Positions 50,249 through 60,810 are shown, numbered from the stretch's first letter. The stretch: 64,000 bases of DNA from an uncultured Flavobacteriaceae bacterium (GCA_937136755.1 CAKZOR010000084.1:1-64000), one strand, 5' to 3'. Notes: generated from the sequence alone by a model not told the origin. Program-made: numbers and translations.

Positions 50249-50851
50249 ATGTTTGCTGCCACCGCTTGGAAAATTTTCAATGAAAGTATAGAGAAGTACC
50301 ATCTTTTAGACCGTGTAGATCAGGAATTCCAGAACCCCCACGACGCTAAAGAGATTGCCCATTTACTCTACAAGAAAAACTGGATAGATACGGTACAGTG
50401 GCATTATGAAGACCTTATTCGTGACCCTGCCATTGATCCTGTGGGCGCCCTTGAGCTCAAACGAAAGATAGACGCCAGCAACCAAGAACGCACTGATTTG
50501 GTGGAGTACATAGACAGTTATTTCTATGAACAATACAAAGAGGTCAACGCACAGGCAAATGCGACCATTAATACAGAAAGTCCTGCATGGGCGGTAGACA
50601 GGCTCTCTATCTTGGCCTTGAAAGTATATCATATGAGAGAAGAGGTGCTCAGAGAAGACGCTAGCCCTTCTCACACAGCGCAGTGCCAAGAGAAACTAGA
50701 AGTGTTGCTCACTCAAAAGGAAGACCTCTGTTTGGCCATAGACCAGTTGTTGGCAGATTTTGAAGCCGGAAATAAGTACATGAAAGTCTATAAGCAAATG
50801 AAAATGTACAACGACGCAGACCTGAACCCAGTGCTCAGGGCTCAGAAATAA
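50249..50851 (+). CDS. DUF4254 domain-containing protein
   Basis: 200 aa, IAHLLYKKNWIDTVQWHYEDLIRDPAIDPVGALELKRKIDASNQERTDLVEYIDSYF. Confidence 0.8.
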   Translation: MFAATAWKIFNESIEKYHLLDRVDQEFQNPHDAKEIAHLLYKKNWIDTVQWHYEDLIRDPAIDPVGALELKRKIDASNQERTDLVEYIDSYFYEQYKEVNAQANATINTESPAWAVDRLSILALKVYHMREEVLREDASPSHTAQCQEKLEVLLTQKEDLCLAIDQLLADFEAGNKYMKVYKQMKMYNDADLNPVLRAQK

Positions 50852-50876
50852 GGATTCCATTTAAACAGTCACCCCA

Positions 50877-51956
50877 TTGCCAAGCTCAGAAAACTCCTCA
50901 AAAGCTTTAAAGCACCACTTATTGGTGATCCGGCTTTCTGCTATGGGAGATGTGGCTATTATGGCGCCTGTTTTAAATGCCTTAGTCACTCAGTACCCCC
51001 AGCTACAAATTAGCTTAGTCACTTTAGAAAAGTGGGCGCCTATCTTTAGGGACATTCCCAGACTAAAAACCATCCCGGTACATACCAAAGGTATTCATAA
51101 AGGCTTTACAGGAATTTGGTGGCTCAGTCAGTCGCTAAAAAATGAAGGCTTTAGGGCGGTAGCAGACCTTCACTATGTGCTGCGTTCCCGTCTCTTGTGT
51201 TTTTTTCTGTCTTTAAGTGGCTATAATTGGGCACATATAGACAAGGGTAGGGCAGAGAAAAAGGCCTTAACCCGCCTGGAGAACAAAGTGTTTAAACCCC
51301 TTACGCACAGCAGTATTCGCTATGCGGAGGTATTCAAAAAACTAGGTTACCCTGTGGTTTTAAACGCAACGGCTGTTTTACCCAAGCCACCATCTAAAGC
51401 ACAAAGCACTTCCGAAAAGCCATTTAAAACCGTTGGCATAGCCCCTTTCGCTGCCCATGCAGGCAAGCAATACCCATTAAAGCTCCTAGTTCAGGCCTTA
51501 GAAATTTTTAGCCGTTTGGCTGGCAAAGACCAAAAAGAGATTCGTTTGGTGTTTTTTGGCGGAGGTCCTGTAGAAGCCCCAAAAATTAAAGCTCTCTGCG
51601 AGCAATTTCCCAACAGCAGCCACGCTTTGTCTCTTTCTTTTGAGCAAGAACTATCCCTGATTGCCCATCTGGATCTCATGCTAGCAATGGATTCTGGTAA
51701 TGCTCATTTGGCTGCCATGTACGGTGTGCCTACCATGACCCTGTGGGGCAACACCCATCCCTACGCTGGTTTTGCGCCTGTTTTTCAGCCAGAAAATCAC
51801 CAGTTGCTGCCGGACCGTAATCAGTACCCAGGCTTACCTACATCTGTCTTTGGAAAAGAAGTGCCTAAAGGATATGAAAAGGTCATGGAAAGTATAGATC
51901 CTAAGACGGTTGCCCATAAAATGAGGGAGTTGTTAGAAGTGGCATGGGCCAAATAG
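50877..51956 (+). CDS. Glycosyltransferase family 9 (heptosyltransferase-like)
   Basis: LLVIRLSAMGDVAIMAPVLNAL...VGIAPFAAHAGKQYPL...LDLMLAMDSGNAHLAAMYGVPTMTLWGNTHP; TTG start uncertain. Confidence 0.88.
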   Translation: MPSSENSSKALKHHLLVIRLSAMGDVAIMAPVLNALVTQYPQLQISLVTLEKWAPIFRDIPRLKTIPVHTKGIHKGFTGIWWLSQSLKNEGFRAVADLHYVLRSRLLCFFLSLSGYNWAHIDKGRAEKKALTRLENKVFKPLTHSSIRYAEVFKKLGYPVVLNATAVLPKPPSKAQSTSEKPFKTVGIAPFAAHAGKQYPLKLLVQALEIFSRLAGKDQKEIRLVFFGGGPVEAPKIKALCEQFPNSSHALSLSFEQELSLIAHLDLMLAMDSGNAHLAAMYGVPTMTLWGNTHPYAGFAPVFQPENHQLLPDRNQYPGLPTSVFGKEVPKGYEKVMESIDPKTVAHKMRELLEVAWAK

Positions 51957-51981
51957 GCTAAAAAACACCCCAACCACTTTT

Positions 51982-53055
51982 TTAGGCCACTGTGCCCTGA
52001 CAACTGCTTCCAGCACCTGCCGTACATCCGTAACAATGCTGAGAAATCACCACATCGCGCCCTTCTAATAAGGCAGTGTCGTAGTCCTTTATATGGCGGA
52101 CCTTAGCAGCTACTTTGAGCCCTAACATCTGGTTAAAATCACAGTCGTAAAGGTAGCCGTCCCAACTCACAGAAAGGGTATTGGTACACATTACGCCCGC
52201 CACAGCCGCAGGATTGTAAGCGTCTACCAAGGCATACATATAGTCTTCAAAATTCCCAGAGGCCACCAAGTAGTCTAAAAAGCGTGAAATGGGCAGGTTG
52301 GTAATGGCAAATAAGGCGTTAAATTGAATCCCAAAATCGGTGTCCAACGCTTTTTTAAAGTCTTTTTCTAAGGCAGCCTGATCTCCAGGTAAATACGCCC
52401 CAGAAGGGTTGTACACCAGGTCTAATTTTAAGTCGTTTCCAGGCATGCCGTAACCCACTTTGTTGAGCATTTTCAGGGCTTCAATGGAGGCACTAAACAC
52501 TCCATCTCCTCGCTGTTTGTCTGTTTTACCTTGGGTATAATGCGGCATGGAAGACACCACATGTACTCCGTGTTTGGCAAAGAATTCTGGCAGGTCATGG
52601 TATTTTTTGTTGGCCCTAATAATGGTGAGGTTAGAACGGACAATAAAGTCTTTTATGCCTGCGGCCGACGCCGCTTCTACAAACCACCTAAAATCTGGAT
52701 TCATCTCCGGGGCGCCTCCCGTCAGGTCCAAGGTATGGGCCCCTGTTTGGGCAATCACGTTTAAACACTGTTGCATGGTTTCCTTGCTCATTACCTCCTT
52801 TCGGTCTGGGCCAGCGTCTACATGGCAGTGTGCACAGACTTGGTTGCACATATACCCCAGGTTTATTTGAAGAATTTCCAGTTTTTTAGCCCTTAAGGGA
52901 AACTGTCCTGTTTGAGCAATTTTGTCTTTAAAGAGCGGCAATTCTCCTTCTTTAAAAGGACCTGATTGTAAGAGGTCTAACTGCTTTTGGGTTTGGGCCA
53001 ATTGGTGGCCTAGTGCTTTTAGAGATTTGGTGGCCATAGCATTTTTTAAAGGCAA
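51982..53055 (-). CDS. arsS: Arsenosugar biosynthesis radical SAM protein ArsS
   Basis: NLGYMCNQVCAHCHVDAGPDRKEVM (CxxxCxxC), DLTGGAPEMNPDFRW, C-terminal DUF3641-type CYGCTAGAGSSCQG. Confidence 0.88.
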   Translation of the reverse strand: MPLKNAMATKSLKALGHQLAQTQKQLDLLQSGPFKEGELPLFKDKIAQTGQFPLRAKKLEILQINLGYMCNQVCAHCHVDAGPDRKEVMSKETMQQCLNVIAQTGAHTLDLTGGAPEMNPDFRWFVEAASAAGIKDFIVRSNLTIIRANKKYHDLPEFFAKHGVHVVSSMPHYTQGKTDKQRGDGVFSASIEALKMLNKVGYGMPGNDLKLDLVYNPSGAYLPGDQAALEKDFKKALDTDFGIQFNALFAITNLPISRFLDYLVASGNFEDYMYALVDAYNPAAVAGVMCTNTLSVSWDGYLYDCDFNQMLGLKVAAKVRHIKDYDTALLEGRDVVISQHCYGCTAGAGSSCQGTVA

Positions 53056-53065
53056 AGGGCCTTTA

Positions 53066-53401
53066 TTACATAGAGAGTTTGTTGTACTTGTTCATCATTT
53101 GTACGCCGTGTACTAGAGTAGCGCCACTTTCAATAGCAGCACCTGCGTGAACGGCCTCCATCATCTCCTCTTTAGTAATTCCTCTTTGTAGGCCGTCTTT
53201 GGTGTAGGCGTCTATACAATAAGGACATTTTACCACATGGGCTACTGCTAGCGCAATGAGCGATTTTTCACGGGCAGAAAGCGCCCCTTCTTGAAACACC
53301 GAGTTGTAGTAATCAAAGAATTTCTCGCCCAGTTCAGGCCCCCATTCAGAGATTTTACCAAATTTCCTAAGGTCTGCTGGGTCGTAATAATTGTTGTCCA
53401 T
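53066..53401 (-). CDS. Arsenosugar-associated peroxidase-like (AhpD/CMD-fold) protein
   Basis: LIALAVAHVVKCPYCIDAYTKDGLQRGITKEEMMEAVHAGAAIESGATLVHG; CxxC of the AhpD fold; next to arsS. Confidence 0.88.
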   Translation of the reverse strand: MDNNYYDPADLRKFGKISEWGPELGEKFFDYYNSVFQEGALSAREKSLIALAVAHVVKCPYCIDAYTKDGLQRGITKEEMMEAVHAGAAIESGATLVHGVQMMNKYNKLSM

Positions 53402-53421
53402 TGCTTTGAGATTTTATTTTC

Positions 53422-53961
53422 TTACAAATACTTAGTAATCTTATTACTCATAGGCTTGGTGGTAGAGTAGAAGTAGTCTAGCAATTGGCCGTTTTCATCT
53501 ACCAAATATTTTTGGAAGTTCCATTTTACAGAAGAGCTCACCTTGCCGTTTAGGGCCTTGTTGGTAAGCCATTTGTACAAAGGGTGTTGGTTAGGGCCTT
53601 TGACTTCAATTTTGTCTGTCATAGGAAAGGTCACGCCATAGGTGGACGAGCAGAATTCTTTAATGTCTTCATTGGTGCCAGGCTCCTGAGACATGAATTG
53701 GTTACAAGGCAGCCCAATCACCACCAATTTATCCTTGTACAAGGCGCTCATTTTTTCTAAGTCTTCGTATTGAGGGGTGAACCCACATTTAGAAGCCACG
53801 TTTACAAAAAGAATTTTCTTGCCTTTGTAGGCAGATAAGTCCATAGCGTTTCCGTCTATGTCCTCTAGGGCAATGTCATATAAATTCATAGCAGTTGAAT
53901 TGTTTTGCGCAGCGAGCATTAAAGAAACACTCATGCAAAGGGTGAAAAGAATTGTTTTCAT
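53422..53961 (-). CDS. Glutathione peroxidase family protein, exported
   Basis: Signal peptide; KKILFVNVASKCGFTPQYEDLEKM...GLPCNQFMSQEPGTNEDIKEFC...VKWNFQKYLVDENG. Confidence 0.92.
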   Translation of the reverse strand: MKTILFTLCMSVSLMLAAQNNSTAMNLYDIALEDIDGNAMDLSAYKGKKILFVNVASKCGFTPQYEDLEKMSALYKDKLVVIGLPCNQFMSQEPGTNEDIKEFCSSTYGVTFPMTDKIEVKGPNQHPLYKWLTNKALNGKVSSSVKWNFQKYLVDENGQLLDYFYSTTKPMSNKITKYL

Positions 53962-54072
53962 TATTTTTTGTTTAAAGCTACTAAAAAGCCACCAAATAAG
54001 TTGGGGTCCTTATCAAAAAAAAAAGACCTGCACGAGGCAAGCCTTTAAAATATGGTGTGGATGTTTTATTTT

Positions 54073-55149
54073 TTAAACGTCGTCAAAATCTACCGCAATC
54101 TCTGTGCTAGTCACCATCGCTTGACAAGAGAGCACTAGGCCGTCTGCAATCTCGCTATCTGTGAGAATTTGATTCTTAATCATGCTAGCAGAACCCTTAG
54201 TCACTTTACAGATACAAGAGCTACAAACCCCTCCCTGACAAGAGTAAGGTGCGTCTATGTCTGCCTTGATTATAGCGTCTAGCAAGATGGTTTTGGCGTC
54301 CATCTCAATAGTGCTGGTCTCTCCATCTACGGTCACTTCTACTGCTATGTTGCCTGCGGTCAAAGCACTTTCAGTAGCTTCCCCAGCTTCTGTGGTACTC
54401 TCTGTAGCAACAGTAAACAGTTCATAGTGAATTTGGTCTGTGGCCAAACCTGCTTTTTCTAAACTCTCAGTAGCCGTTTTAATCATGCCCTCTGGCCCAC
54501 AAAGGTATGCAGCGTCAAAAGGATCGGTATCTATGTTTTTGAGCAGGTAGTTTATGGCAGCTGTGTCTATTCTTCCAAACAAAGAATTTTCTTCTTTGGC
54601 TTGGGAGTACACCCATTGTATTTTTAATTGATTGGGATAGGCCGCCTTTAGGGTTTCAACTTCTGAGCTAAACATCACGTCCTGAGGCGATTTGTTTCCG
54701 TAGATCAGGGTGAATGTATGTTTGGACCCACTGGCCAACACACTTTTGGCAATGGAGAGTATGGGGGTAATCCCACTTCCTGCAGCCACGCCTAAAATAT
54801 GTACAGGTGCTGAGGTAGGCGCGTACAAGAAACGTCCTTGTGGGGGCATAATTTCTAAGACATCGCCTTTTTGAATGTAGCGGTTCGCGTAAGGAGAAAA
54901 GGCACCACCAGCCACTTCTTTAATTCCTACTGTGATAGACGCTTGTGGCCCTGAAACTGCAGGCGCAGAAGAAATAGAGTAGGCCCTACGCACTTCTTTT
55001 CCGTGTATCTTGTGCTTAATGGTAATATATTGACCCGCCTGAAAGGTAAAATCGCTTTGTAAATGTGCGGGAATTTCAAAGCTAATAGCCACCGATTGGG
55101 TGGTTAGATTTTCTACTTGAGAAACAGTCAAAGGGTGAAATGAGGTCAT
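54073..55149 (-). CDS. Ferredoxin-NADP reductase / PaaE-like FAD- and 2Fe-2S-containing oxidoreductase
   Basis: RRAYSISSAP, GVAAGSGITPILSIAKSVL, APYSCQGGVCSSCICKVTKG, VLSCQAMV. Confidence 0.9.
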   Translation of the reverse strand: MTSFHPLTVSQVENLTTQSVAISFEIPAHLQSDFTFQAGQYITIKHKIHGKEVRRAYSISSAPAVSGPQASITVGIKEVAGGAFSPYANRYIQKGDVLEIMPPQGRFLYAPTSAPVHILGVAAGSGITPILSIAKSVLASGSKHTFTLIYGNKSPQDVMFSSEVETLKAAYPNQLKIQWVYSQAKEENSLFGRIDTAAINYLLKNIDTDPFDAAYLCGPEGMIKTATESLEKAGLATDQIHYELFTVATESTTEAGEATESALTAGNIAVEVTVDGETSTIEMDAKTILLDAIIKADIDAPYSCQGGVCSSCICKVTKGSASMIKNQILTDSEIADGLVLSCQAMVTSTEIAVDFDDV

Positions 55150-55268
55150 GGACTAAAATATTTTGTCCAAAATTACGCATTAAAGGGGGTTAAAAAAAGT
55201 CCCTTATTTTTTTCTTGTAACAAATGAACCACATTGGCTACCAACTAAAAAAGCATTAAATTTAAAGG

Positions 55269-56741
55269 ATGATTTTACAATTTATTTCTTTGGAGTGGAA
55301 GTCCTTTATTAGGGCGGCCTCCTTTCAGACCAATGTGGCCATGAAAATCCTCATGGGTTTTGCAGCCTTGTATTTTATAGTAGTCTTTCTAGGCCTTGGC
55401 GTGGGGGTGTTTTTTATCATTGAAAAAATGGAATTGGGCGACCCTTTTGAGGTGGTTAATCGGTATATGATTTACTATTTGGCCTTTGATATGGTCTTTA
55501 GGTATTCCATGCAAAAAATGCCCGTGACCAATATAAAGCCCTTTTTGTATGTGCCGCTCACCAAAAACCAGGTGGTGCGCTTTTCGCTCTTAAAAACAGT
55601 GGTCTCTTTTTTTAATTGGTCCCATGCTTTTTTCTTTTTGCCTTTCTCTATTGTGCTTATCACCAAAGACTATCCCGCTTTGGAGGTATTGTTCTGGCAT
55701 CTGGGAATGGCCGCACTTATTTATGCCAATAACTACATTAATGTATTGATCAACAGTATGTCTGGGGTATTTTATGCCTTTGTTGTGACTTTTATTGCTT
55801 TTGGTGCTGCCCATTACTTTGGTTGGTTTGACCTAACCTTATACACCGCCCCTTTCTTTAATTTATTGGGGAGCCATCTATGGGCTTGTCTTATCCCACT
55901 TGCTTTGTTGGGCATTGTGTCTAGGGCGGCCTTCCTGTATTTTAGAAAAAACATGTATTTAGACGCTGGTTTGGCCACCAAACAGGAAGAAGCCAGTACC
56001 CAGGAGTACGCCTTTTTAAATAGGTTTGGTAATTTAGGCACCTTTTTAAAGAATGACATCCGCTTGATTCTGAGAAATAAACGCTCCAAAATGGCCCTCT
56101 ATGGTGGGCTTTTCTTTTTGTTTTACGGTTTGCTCTTTTTTACCGGCGCCATTGAAGTCTATGACGGCCCGGTTTGGAAAATATTTGCAGGAATCTTTGT
56201 TTCGGGAGGCTTCTTGTTCAATTTTGGTCAGTTTGTGCCGAGTTGGGATTCTGCTTATTACCCACTCATGATGAGTCAGAATATTAAATACCAAGACTAT
56301 ATAAAAGCCAAGTGGTACTTAATAGTCTTAGCCACCGCTGCGAGTATGGTACTAGCCATGCCCTACCTTTATTTTGGCCTGAACGCTTATTTGGCCGTTT
56401 TGGTGGGTGGGATATACAATATTGGGATAAACGGTTATTTGGTACTGTGGGGCGGCGCCTATATTAAAACGCCTATAGACTTGGCTTCTGGTAAAAAAGC
56501 CTTTGGAGACAAGCAGTCTTTTAATGCCAAAACCTTATTATTAACGGTTCCTAAAATTTTATTGCCTTTAGCGATCTATTGGGTGGTAGCCCTTTTTGCC
56601 TCCGAAGAATTGGCTTTTGCCTCTGTAGCATTGGCTGGTATTGTAGGCTATTTGTTTAAAAACAAAGTATTTGAGATTATAGAAAAAGTATACAAAAGCG
56701 AAAAGTATAAAACCATAGCTGCCTACAAGCAGACCAGTTAA
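55269..56741 (+). CDS. DUF5687 family membrane protein (probable ABC permease partner)
   Basis: 490 aa, multiple TM segments, followed by an ABC ATPase gene. Confidence 0.78.
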   Translation: MILQFISLEWKSFIRAASFQTNVAMKILMGFAALYFIVVFLGLGVGVFFIIEKMELGDPFEVVNRYMIYYLAFDMVFRYSMQKMPVTNIKPFLYVPLTKNQVVRFSLLKTVVSFFNWSHAFFFLPFSIVLITKDYPALEVLFWHLGMAALIYANNYINVLINSMSGVFYAFVVTFIAFGAAHYFGWFDLTLYTAPFFNLLGSHLWACLIPLALLGIVSRAAFLYFRKNMYLDAGLATKQEEASTQEYAFLNRFGNLGTFLKNDIRLILRNKRSKMALYGGLFFLFYGLLFFTGAIEVYDGPVWKIFAGIFVSGGFLFNFGQFVPSWDSAYYPLMMSQNIKYQDYIKAKWYLIVLATAASMVLAMPYLYFGLNAYLAVLVGGIYNIGINGYLVLWGGAYIKTPIDLASGKKAFGDKQSFNAKTLLLTVPKILLPLAIYWVVALFASEELAFASVALAGIVGYLFKNKVFEIIEKVYKSEKYKTIAAYKQTS

Positions 56742-56830
56742 ATAAAGCATGACTCCTTTACAAGAGGCTTAAAAAAATATAAAGACAAGCGGCATTGCTG
56801 CTTTAACCACACGATATAAACCGATTAGAT

Positions 56831-57592
56831 ATGATCACTGTTCACGAACTTTCCAAGACCTATAAAGACCAAACGGTTTTAAACATCCCACATTTAGACA
56901 TTCCAAAAGGACAGAGCTTTGGACTTGTTGGAAATAATGGGGCAGGGAAAACTACTTTTTTCAGTTTATTATTAGACCTCATTCAGCCCAGCACAGGGCA
57001 TATAGATTCTCATGGAGTGGTGGTGAATACCTCGGAAGACTGGAAGCCTTTTACAGCGGCTTTCATTGATGAGAGTTTTTTAATAGGCTATTTAACCCCA
57101 GAAGAATATTTTTACTTCATTGGAGAATTAAGGGGTCAAGCCAAGGCCGATGTCACTGAGCTACTCACTCATTTTGAAGATTTCTTTCACGGAGAAATCC
57201 TAGGGCAAAAGAAATACCTGAGAGACCTTTCTAAAGGGAATCAGAAAAAAGTGGGTATTGTTGCTACTTTTATAGGTGCCCCAGAGGTGGTTATTTTAGA
57301 TGAGCCTTTTGCCAACCTAGATCCAACTACTCAGATTAGACTCAAAGGGATTATTAAAGATTTGGCAGCAAAATCTGGTGTTACAGTCTTGGTTTCTAGC
57401 CATGACCTCATGCATGTGACCGAAGTATGTGAACGAATAGTAGTCTTGGAAAAAGGACAAATTGTAAAGGACATTGTCACGGCTCCAGCGACTTTAAAAG
57501 AGTTAGAAGCTTATTTTTCAGGGGCAGCAGCGCCTTCACCAACAGAGACCGAGGCGGCAGCAGACATCAGTCCTGAAGACAAGACGTCATAA
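56831..57592 (+). CDS. ABC transporter ATP-binding protein
   Basis: Walker A GNNGAGKTT, signature LSKGNQKKVG, Walker B VVILDEPFANLDP. Confidence 0.95.
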   Translation: MITVHELSKTYKDQTVLNIPHLDIPKGQSFGLVGNNGAGKTTFFSLLLDLIQPSTGHIDSHGVVVNTSEDWKPFTAAFIDESFLIGYLTPEEYFYFIGELRGQAKADVTELLTHFEDFFHGEILGQKKYLRDLSKGNQKKVGIVATFIGAPEVVILDEPFANLDPTTQIRLKGIIKDLAAKSGVTVLVSSHDLMHVTEVCERIVVLEKGQIVKDIVTAPATLKELEAYFSGAAAPSPTETEAAADISPEDKTS

Positions 57593-57688
57593 GACCATAG
57601 CGTGTTTGCCAGCGATCCCCCAGAAAAATAAATTTAGGGGCTACATACCAAAACCTTGCTTTTTTAGTTTTAGGTTTGTAGGTGCCTT

Positions 57689-60364
57689 ATGAAGATCAAG
57701 ACCACTCATAAAACAATGAATTTCCCAAACGGAGCATACCCCTTATTTCAAAGGGGGTCTCGTTGTGCTGTTTTGTTGTTTTTTAGCCTATTGCTGACTG
57801 CTTGTTCCACCAACAAAGACCGTTTTTTAAACCGAGAATGGCACGCCTTAAACAGCAAATTCAATGTGGTTTTTAACGGAGAAATGGCCTTTGAACAGGC
57901 TTGGGACGGACTTCAGGATGGTTATCAGGAAAATTTTTGGGAACCCCTTCCCATAGAGCGCTTTGCCCCAAAAAACAATACTCCACTAGCGTCAGTCTCT
58001 ACCCAAAGTCCCTTTGCACTAGCGGAGCAAAAGGCCGCCAAAGCCATTGCCAAACACGGCATGACCATAAAGGGAGAAGAGAAAAATGACCAAATGGTTG
58101 CGGCTTACGCACTTTTAGGTAGGGCCAGGTATTACGACCAACGCTTTGTACCTGCTTTGGAAGCCTTTAATTATATTATTAGGCGGTACCCTGCTAGTAA
58201 TAAACTCAATGAAGTGAGGGTGTGGAAAGAGAAAACCAACCTCAGGCTAGGCAATGAGGCCATAGCCTTAGAAAACATCAATAGGCTCTTAAAATACCGA
58301 AAATTAAAAGGCCAAGTCTTGGCCGATGCCTATGCCACAAGAGCCCAAGCACACTTAGATCTCCAACAGATAGACTCTGCTAGCTGGGACCTGAAAAGGG
58401 CACAGGCGTTTAGTAAAAAGCCCTTAAAAAAAGCCAGATACGGCTACCTCTTGGGGCAGTTGTATCAGACACAACAAAAAGAAGACAGTGCCCTTTGGGC
58501 CTATGAAAATGTAGTGTCGCTCAATCGTAGAATTTCACCCATTTTTTTAGTGCAATCCAAGCTTCAGATCTTGTTTTTAAAAGCTAAGGCAGGCAATACA
58601 GATAAAGAAGCTATAGGCGCTTTGAGCAAAATGGAGGATAATTGGGAGTACAAGAATTTTTTAGACCGTATATATTTTGAAAAATCACAACTGCTCAGGG
58701 CTAGAAATCAGGATTCTTTAGCCATTGTTTACGCCAATAAATCACTTAGGGCAACGAACCAAGACCCTAAGAGAAATGCGGAGAACTACCGATTATTGGC
58801 CCAAATTTACTTTGATCAAGACCGATTTGAAACAGCGGGTTTTTATTTTGACTCCCTGTCTCAAAACCTTGTAGAAAGCAGTATGGACTATTTCAGAACG
58901 AGAAAAAAATTATCTGGTATTGAAGACCTGGTCTATTACGAAAAGCAAATTGCGGCATCTGACAGTTTACTGAGGCTCGCCGCCATGTCTCCAAAAGACC
59001 AAGAAGCTTTTGTTCAAGAGATCATCAACACCGCCAAGCGCAAAGATTCCTTGTTGCAGTTAGACTATTTATCTGAACAAAACAATGGCCTTGAATCGGG
59101 TGTAGCAACGCCCTCCAAAGGCAATAAAAACACTACCAATTTAGCTTCTAATAGCATAGGTAGGCCTTCGAATTTTTATTTTTACAATACGAACAGCCTG
59201 GCCAGAGGGAGACAAGTATTTGAGCAGCAGTGGGGAGACCGCGGCTTGGCAGACAATTGGCGCTGGATCATTAGCCCAAAGACCATCGAGGACCAAACCG
59301 TTTCTCAAGCGCCATACAAAGGCGGGACTAATACGCCAGATAAATTGTTGCCAGCGCAAACTGCTTCAGCAACAGTTTTCAAGACAACAGAGGAATGGGC
59401 AGCCTTAAAAACAGCTTATCTAGACAGCATCCCAAAAGGAGCTCAAGCCATTGAAGCTTTAAATGCGCTTTGGGAAGAAGGGCATTATCAGTCAGGAAAA
59501 TTGTACCAAGACTTTTTTAAAAGACCAGATCTTGCAGCGGACCGTTGGGGCGCATTGGTAGACAAACCCGCAACACCAAAAACTTTAGTCCCCACACTCT
59601 ACGCCCTTTATATGCTTTATAGCGAAACGGGAAATATAAACGCAGCAGTGTTGCGGGACAGGATTATTAGAAACCATCCAGATTCAGATTACGCCAAAGT
59701 CTTGCTTAACCCAACTTTAGGGGCCCAAAAAGAAGCGGAGTTTAATAGTCGCTACAAGGCCTTATTGGCTTCTTTTGACACACAAGACTTTAGTGCGGTA
59801 CTGCAAGAGAGTACCCAGTGGCTGTCTGAGTTACTAGAAGACCCTAAGGGCGCGCCCATAGCGCTTATCCAAGCCAATACCATCGGGCGCCTGTACGGCC
59901 TTTCGGCCTACAAGAGCGCCCTAAAAGAACTGCCCATAAAATACCCTAAGACCCCTGTAGCCATTGAGGCCCAAAAAAGTCTCGATCATTTTGAAGCAGA
60001 CCCTCCCAATGCGCGTTTTGACCAACTGCCTACGGCAGACAGACATTATGTGGTCCTATTGCATGAAACTCCCCATGATTCTTTGGCCTGGAGCGCTTAC
60101 CATAAAGAATTCGAGACATTGTTTCCTTCGCTTTCTGTGAGCAGGGAAGTGTTTTCGCCAGGAAAAACATTTTACGTAATCACCAAAATAAAAGACAAGG
60201 CAGCCGCGCAAAGCTTGGTTAAACACCCGTATTTTAAAACCAAAGCGTTAAAAAACCAAGAGATTTTTGTAGTTTTAGGGTCTCACTATAAAATCTTACA
60301 GCTCTATAAAAACATAGCAGACTATCGCAAGTATTTAATGGAGTCTTTAGATACCGATCAATAG
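57689..60364 (+). CDS. Type IX secretion / gliding motility TPR lipoprotein, PorW/SprE family
   Basis: Lipobox LLTACS; TNKDRFLNREWHALNSKFNVVFNGEMAFEQAWDGLQDGYQENFWEPLPIERFA; TPR-like middle. Confidence 0.85.
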   Translation: MKIKTTHKTMNFPNGAYPLFQRGSRCAVLLFFSLLLTACSTNKDRFLNREWHALNSKFNVVFNGEMAFEQAWDGLQDGYQENFWEPLPIERFAPKNNTPLASVSTQSPFALAEQKAAKAIAKHGMTIKGEEKNDQMVAAYALLGRARYYDQRFVPALEAFNYIIRRYPASNKLNEVRVWKEKTNLRLGNEAIALENINRLLKYRKLKGQVLADAYATRAQAHLDLQQIDSASWDLKRAQAFSKKPLKKARYGYLLGQLYQTQQKEDSALWAYENVVSLNRRISPIFLVQSKLQILFLKAKAGNTDKEAIGALSKMEDNWEYKNFLDRIYFEKSQLLRARNQDSLAIVYANKSLRATNQDPKRNAENYRLLAQIYFDQDRFETAGFYFDSLSQNLVESSMDYFRTRKKLSGIEDLVYYEKQIAASDSLLRLAAMSPKDQEAFVQEIINTAKRKDSLLQLDYLSEQNNGLESGVATPSKGNKNTTNLASNSIGRPSNFYFYNTNSLARGRQVFEQQWGDRGLADNWRWIISPKTIEDQTVSQAPYKGGTNTPDKLLPAQTASATVFKTTEEWAALKTAYLDSIPKGAQAIEALNALWEEGHYQSGKLYQDFFKRPDLAADRWGALVDKPATPKTLVPTLYALYMLYSETGNINAAVLRDRIIRNHPDSDYAKVLLNPTLGAQKEAEFNSRYKALLASFDTQDFSAVLQESTQWLSELLEDPKGAPIALIQANTIGRLYGLSAYKSALKELPIKYPKTPVAIEAQKSLDHFEADPPNARFDQLPTADRHYVVLLHETPHDSLAWSAYHKEFETLFPSLSVSREVFSPGKTFYVITKIKDKAAAQSLVKHPYFKTKALKNQEIFVVLGSHYKILQLYKNIADYRKYLMESLDTDQ

Positions 60365-60387
60365 GGAGCGCATTAAAGCAGAAAAAT

Positions 60388-60810
60388 ATGTTTTCAGAAA
60401 ATAAAAAAGGACAAGATCAAGGAAGCCAGCCCAATAGAATAGAGGCCAACACCCATATAAAAGGAGATATTTCTTCTCAAGCAGACTTTAGAATAGACGG
60501 TGTGTTAGAGGGAAATCTGACTACTACAGGAAAGGTGGTTATTGGTGCCTCAGGGAAAATTACTGGTAATGTCTCTTGTGTTCAGGCAGACATTGCCGGA
60601 GGTTTTGAAGGAGAATTAGAGGTAGCGGAATTGTTGAATTTACAAGAAACCGCCAAAATAGAAGGTCAGATCTATACGCAAAAACTAGCCATAAGTCCAG
60701 GCGCAGTGTTTAATGCCAAGTGTAGCATGAGGCCCAAGGGCGTTTCTACGCTACATCCAGATGCGAAAACGCCACAACAACAAGAGGCTTCTATAGCCAA
60801 AAACGGCTAA
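60388..60810 (+). CDS. Bactofilin (polymer-forming cytoskeletal protein)
   Basis: NTHIKGDISSQADFRIDGVLEGNLTTTGKVVIGASGKITGNVSCVQADIAGGFEGELEVAELLNLQETAKIEGQIYTQKL. Confidence 0.92.
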   Translation: MFSENKKGQDQGSQPNRIEANTHIKGDISSQADFRIDGVLEGNLTTTGKVVIGASGKITGNVSCVQADIAGGFEGELEVAELLNLQETAKIEGQIYTQKLAISPGAVFNAKCSMRPKGVSTLHPDAKTPQQQEASIAKNG

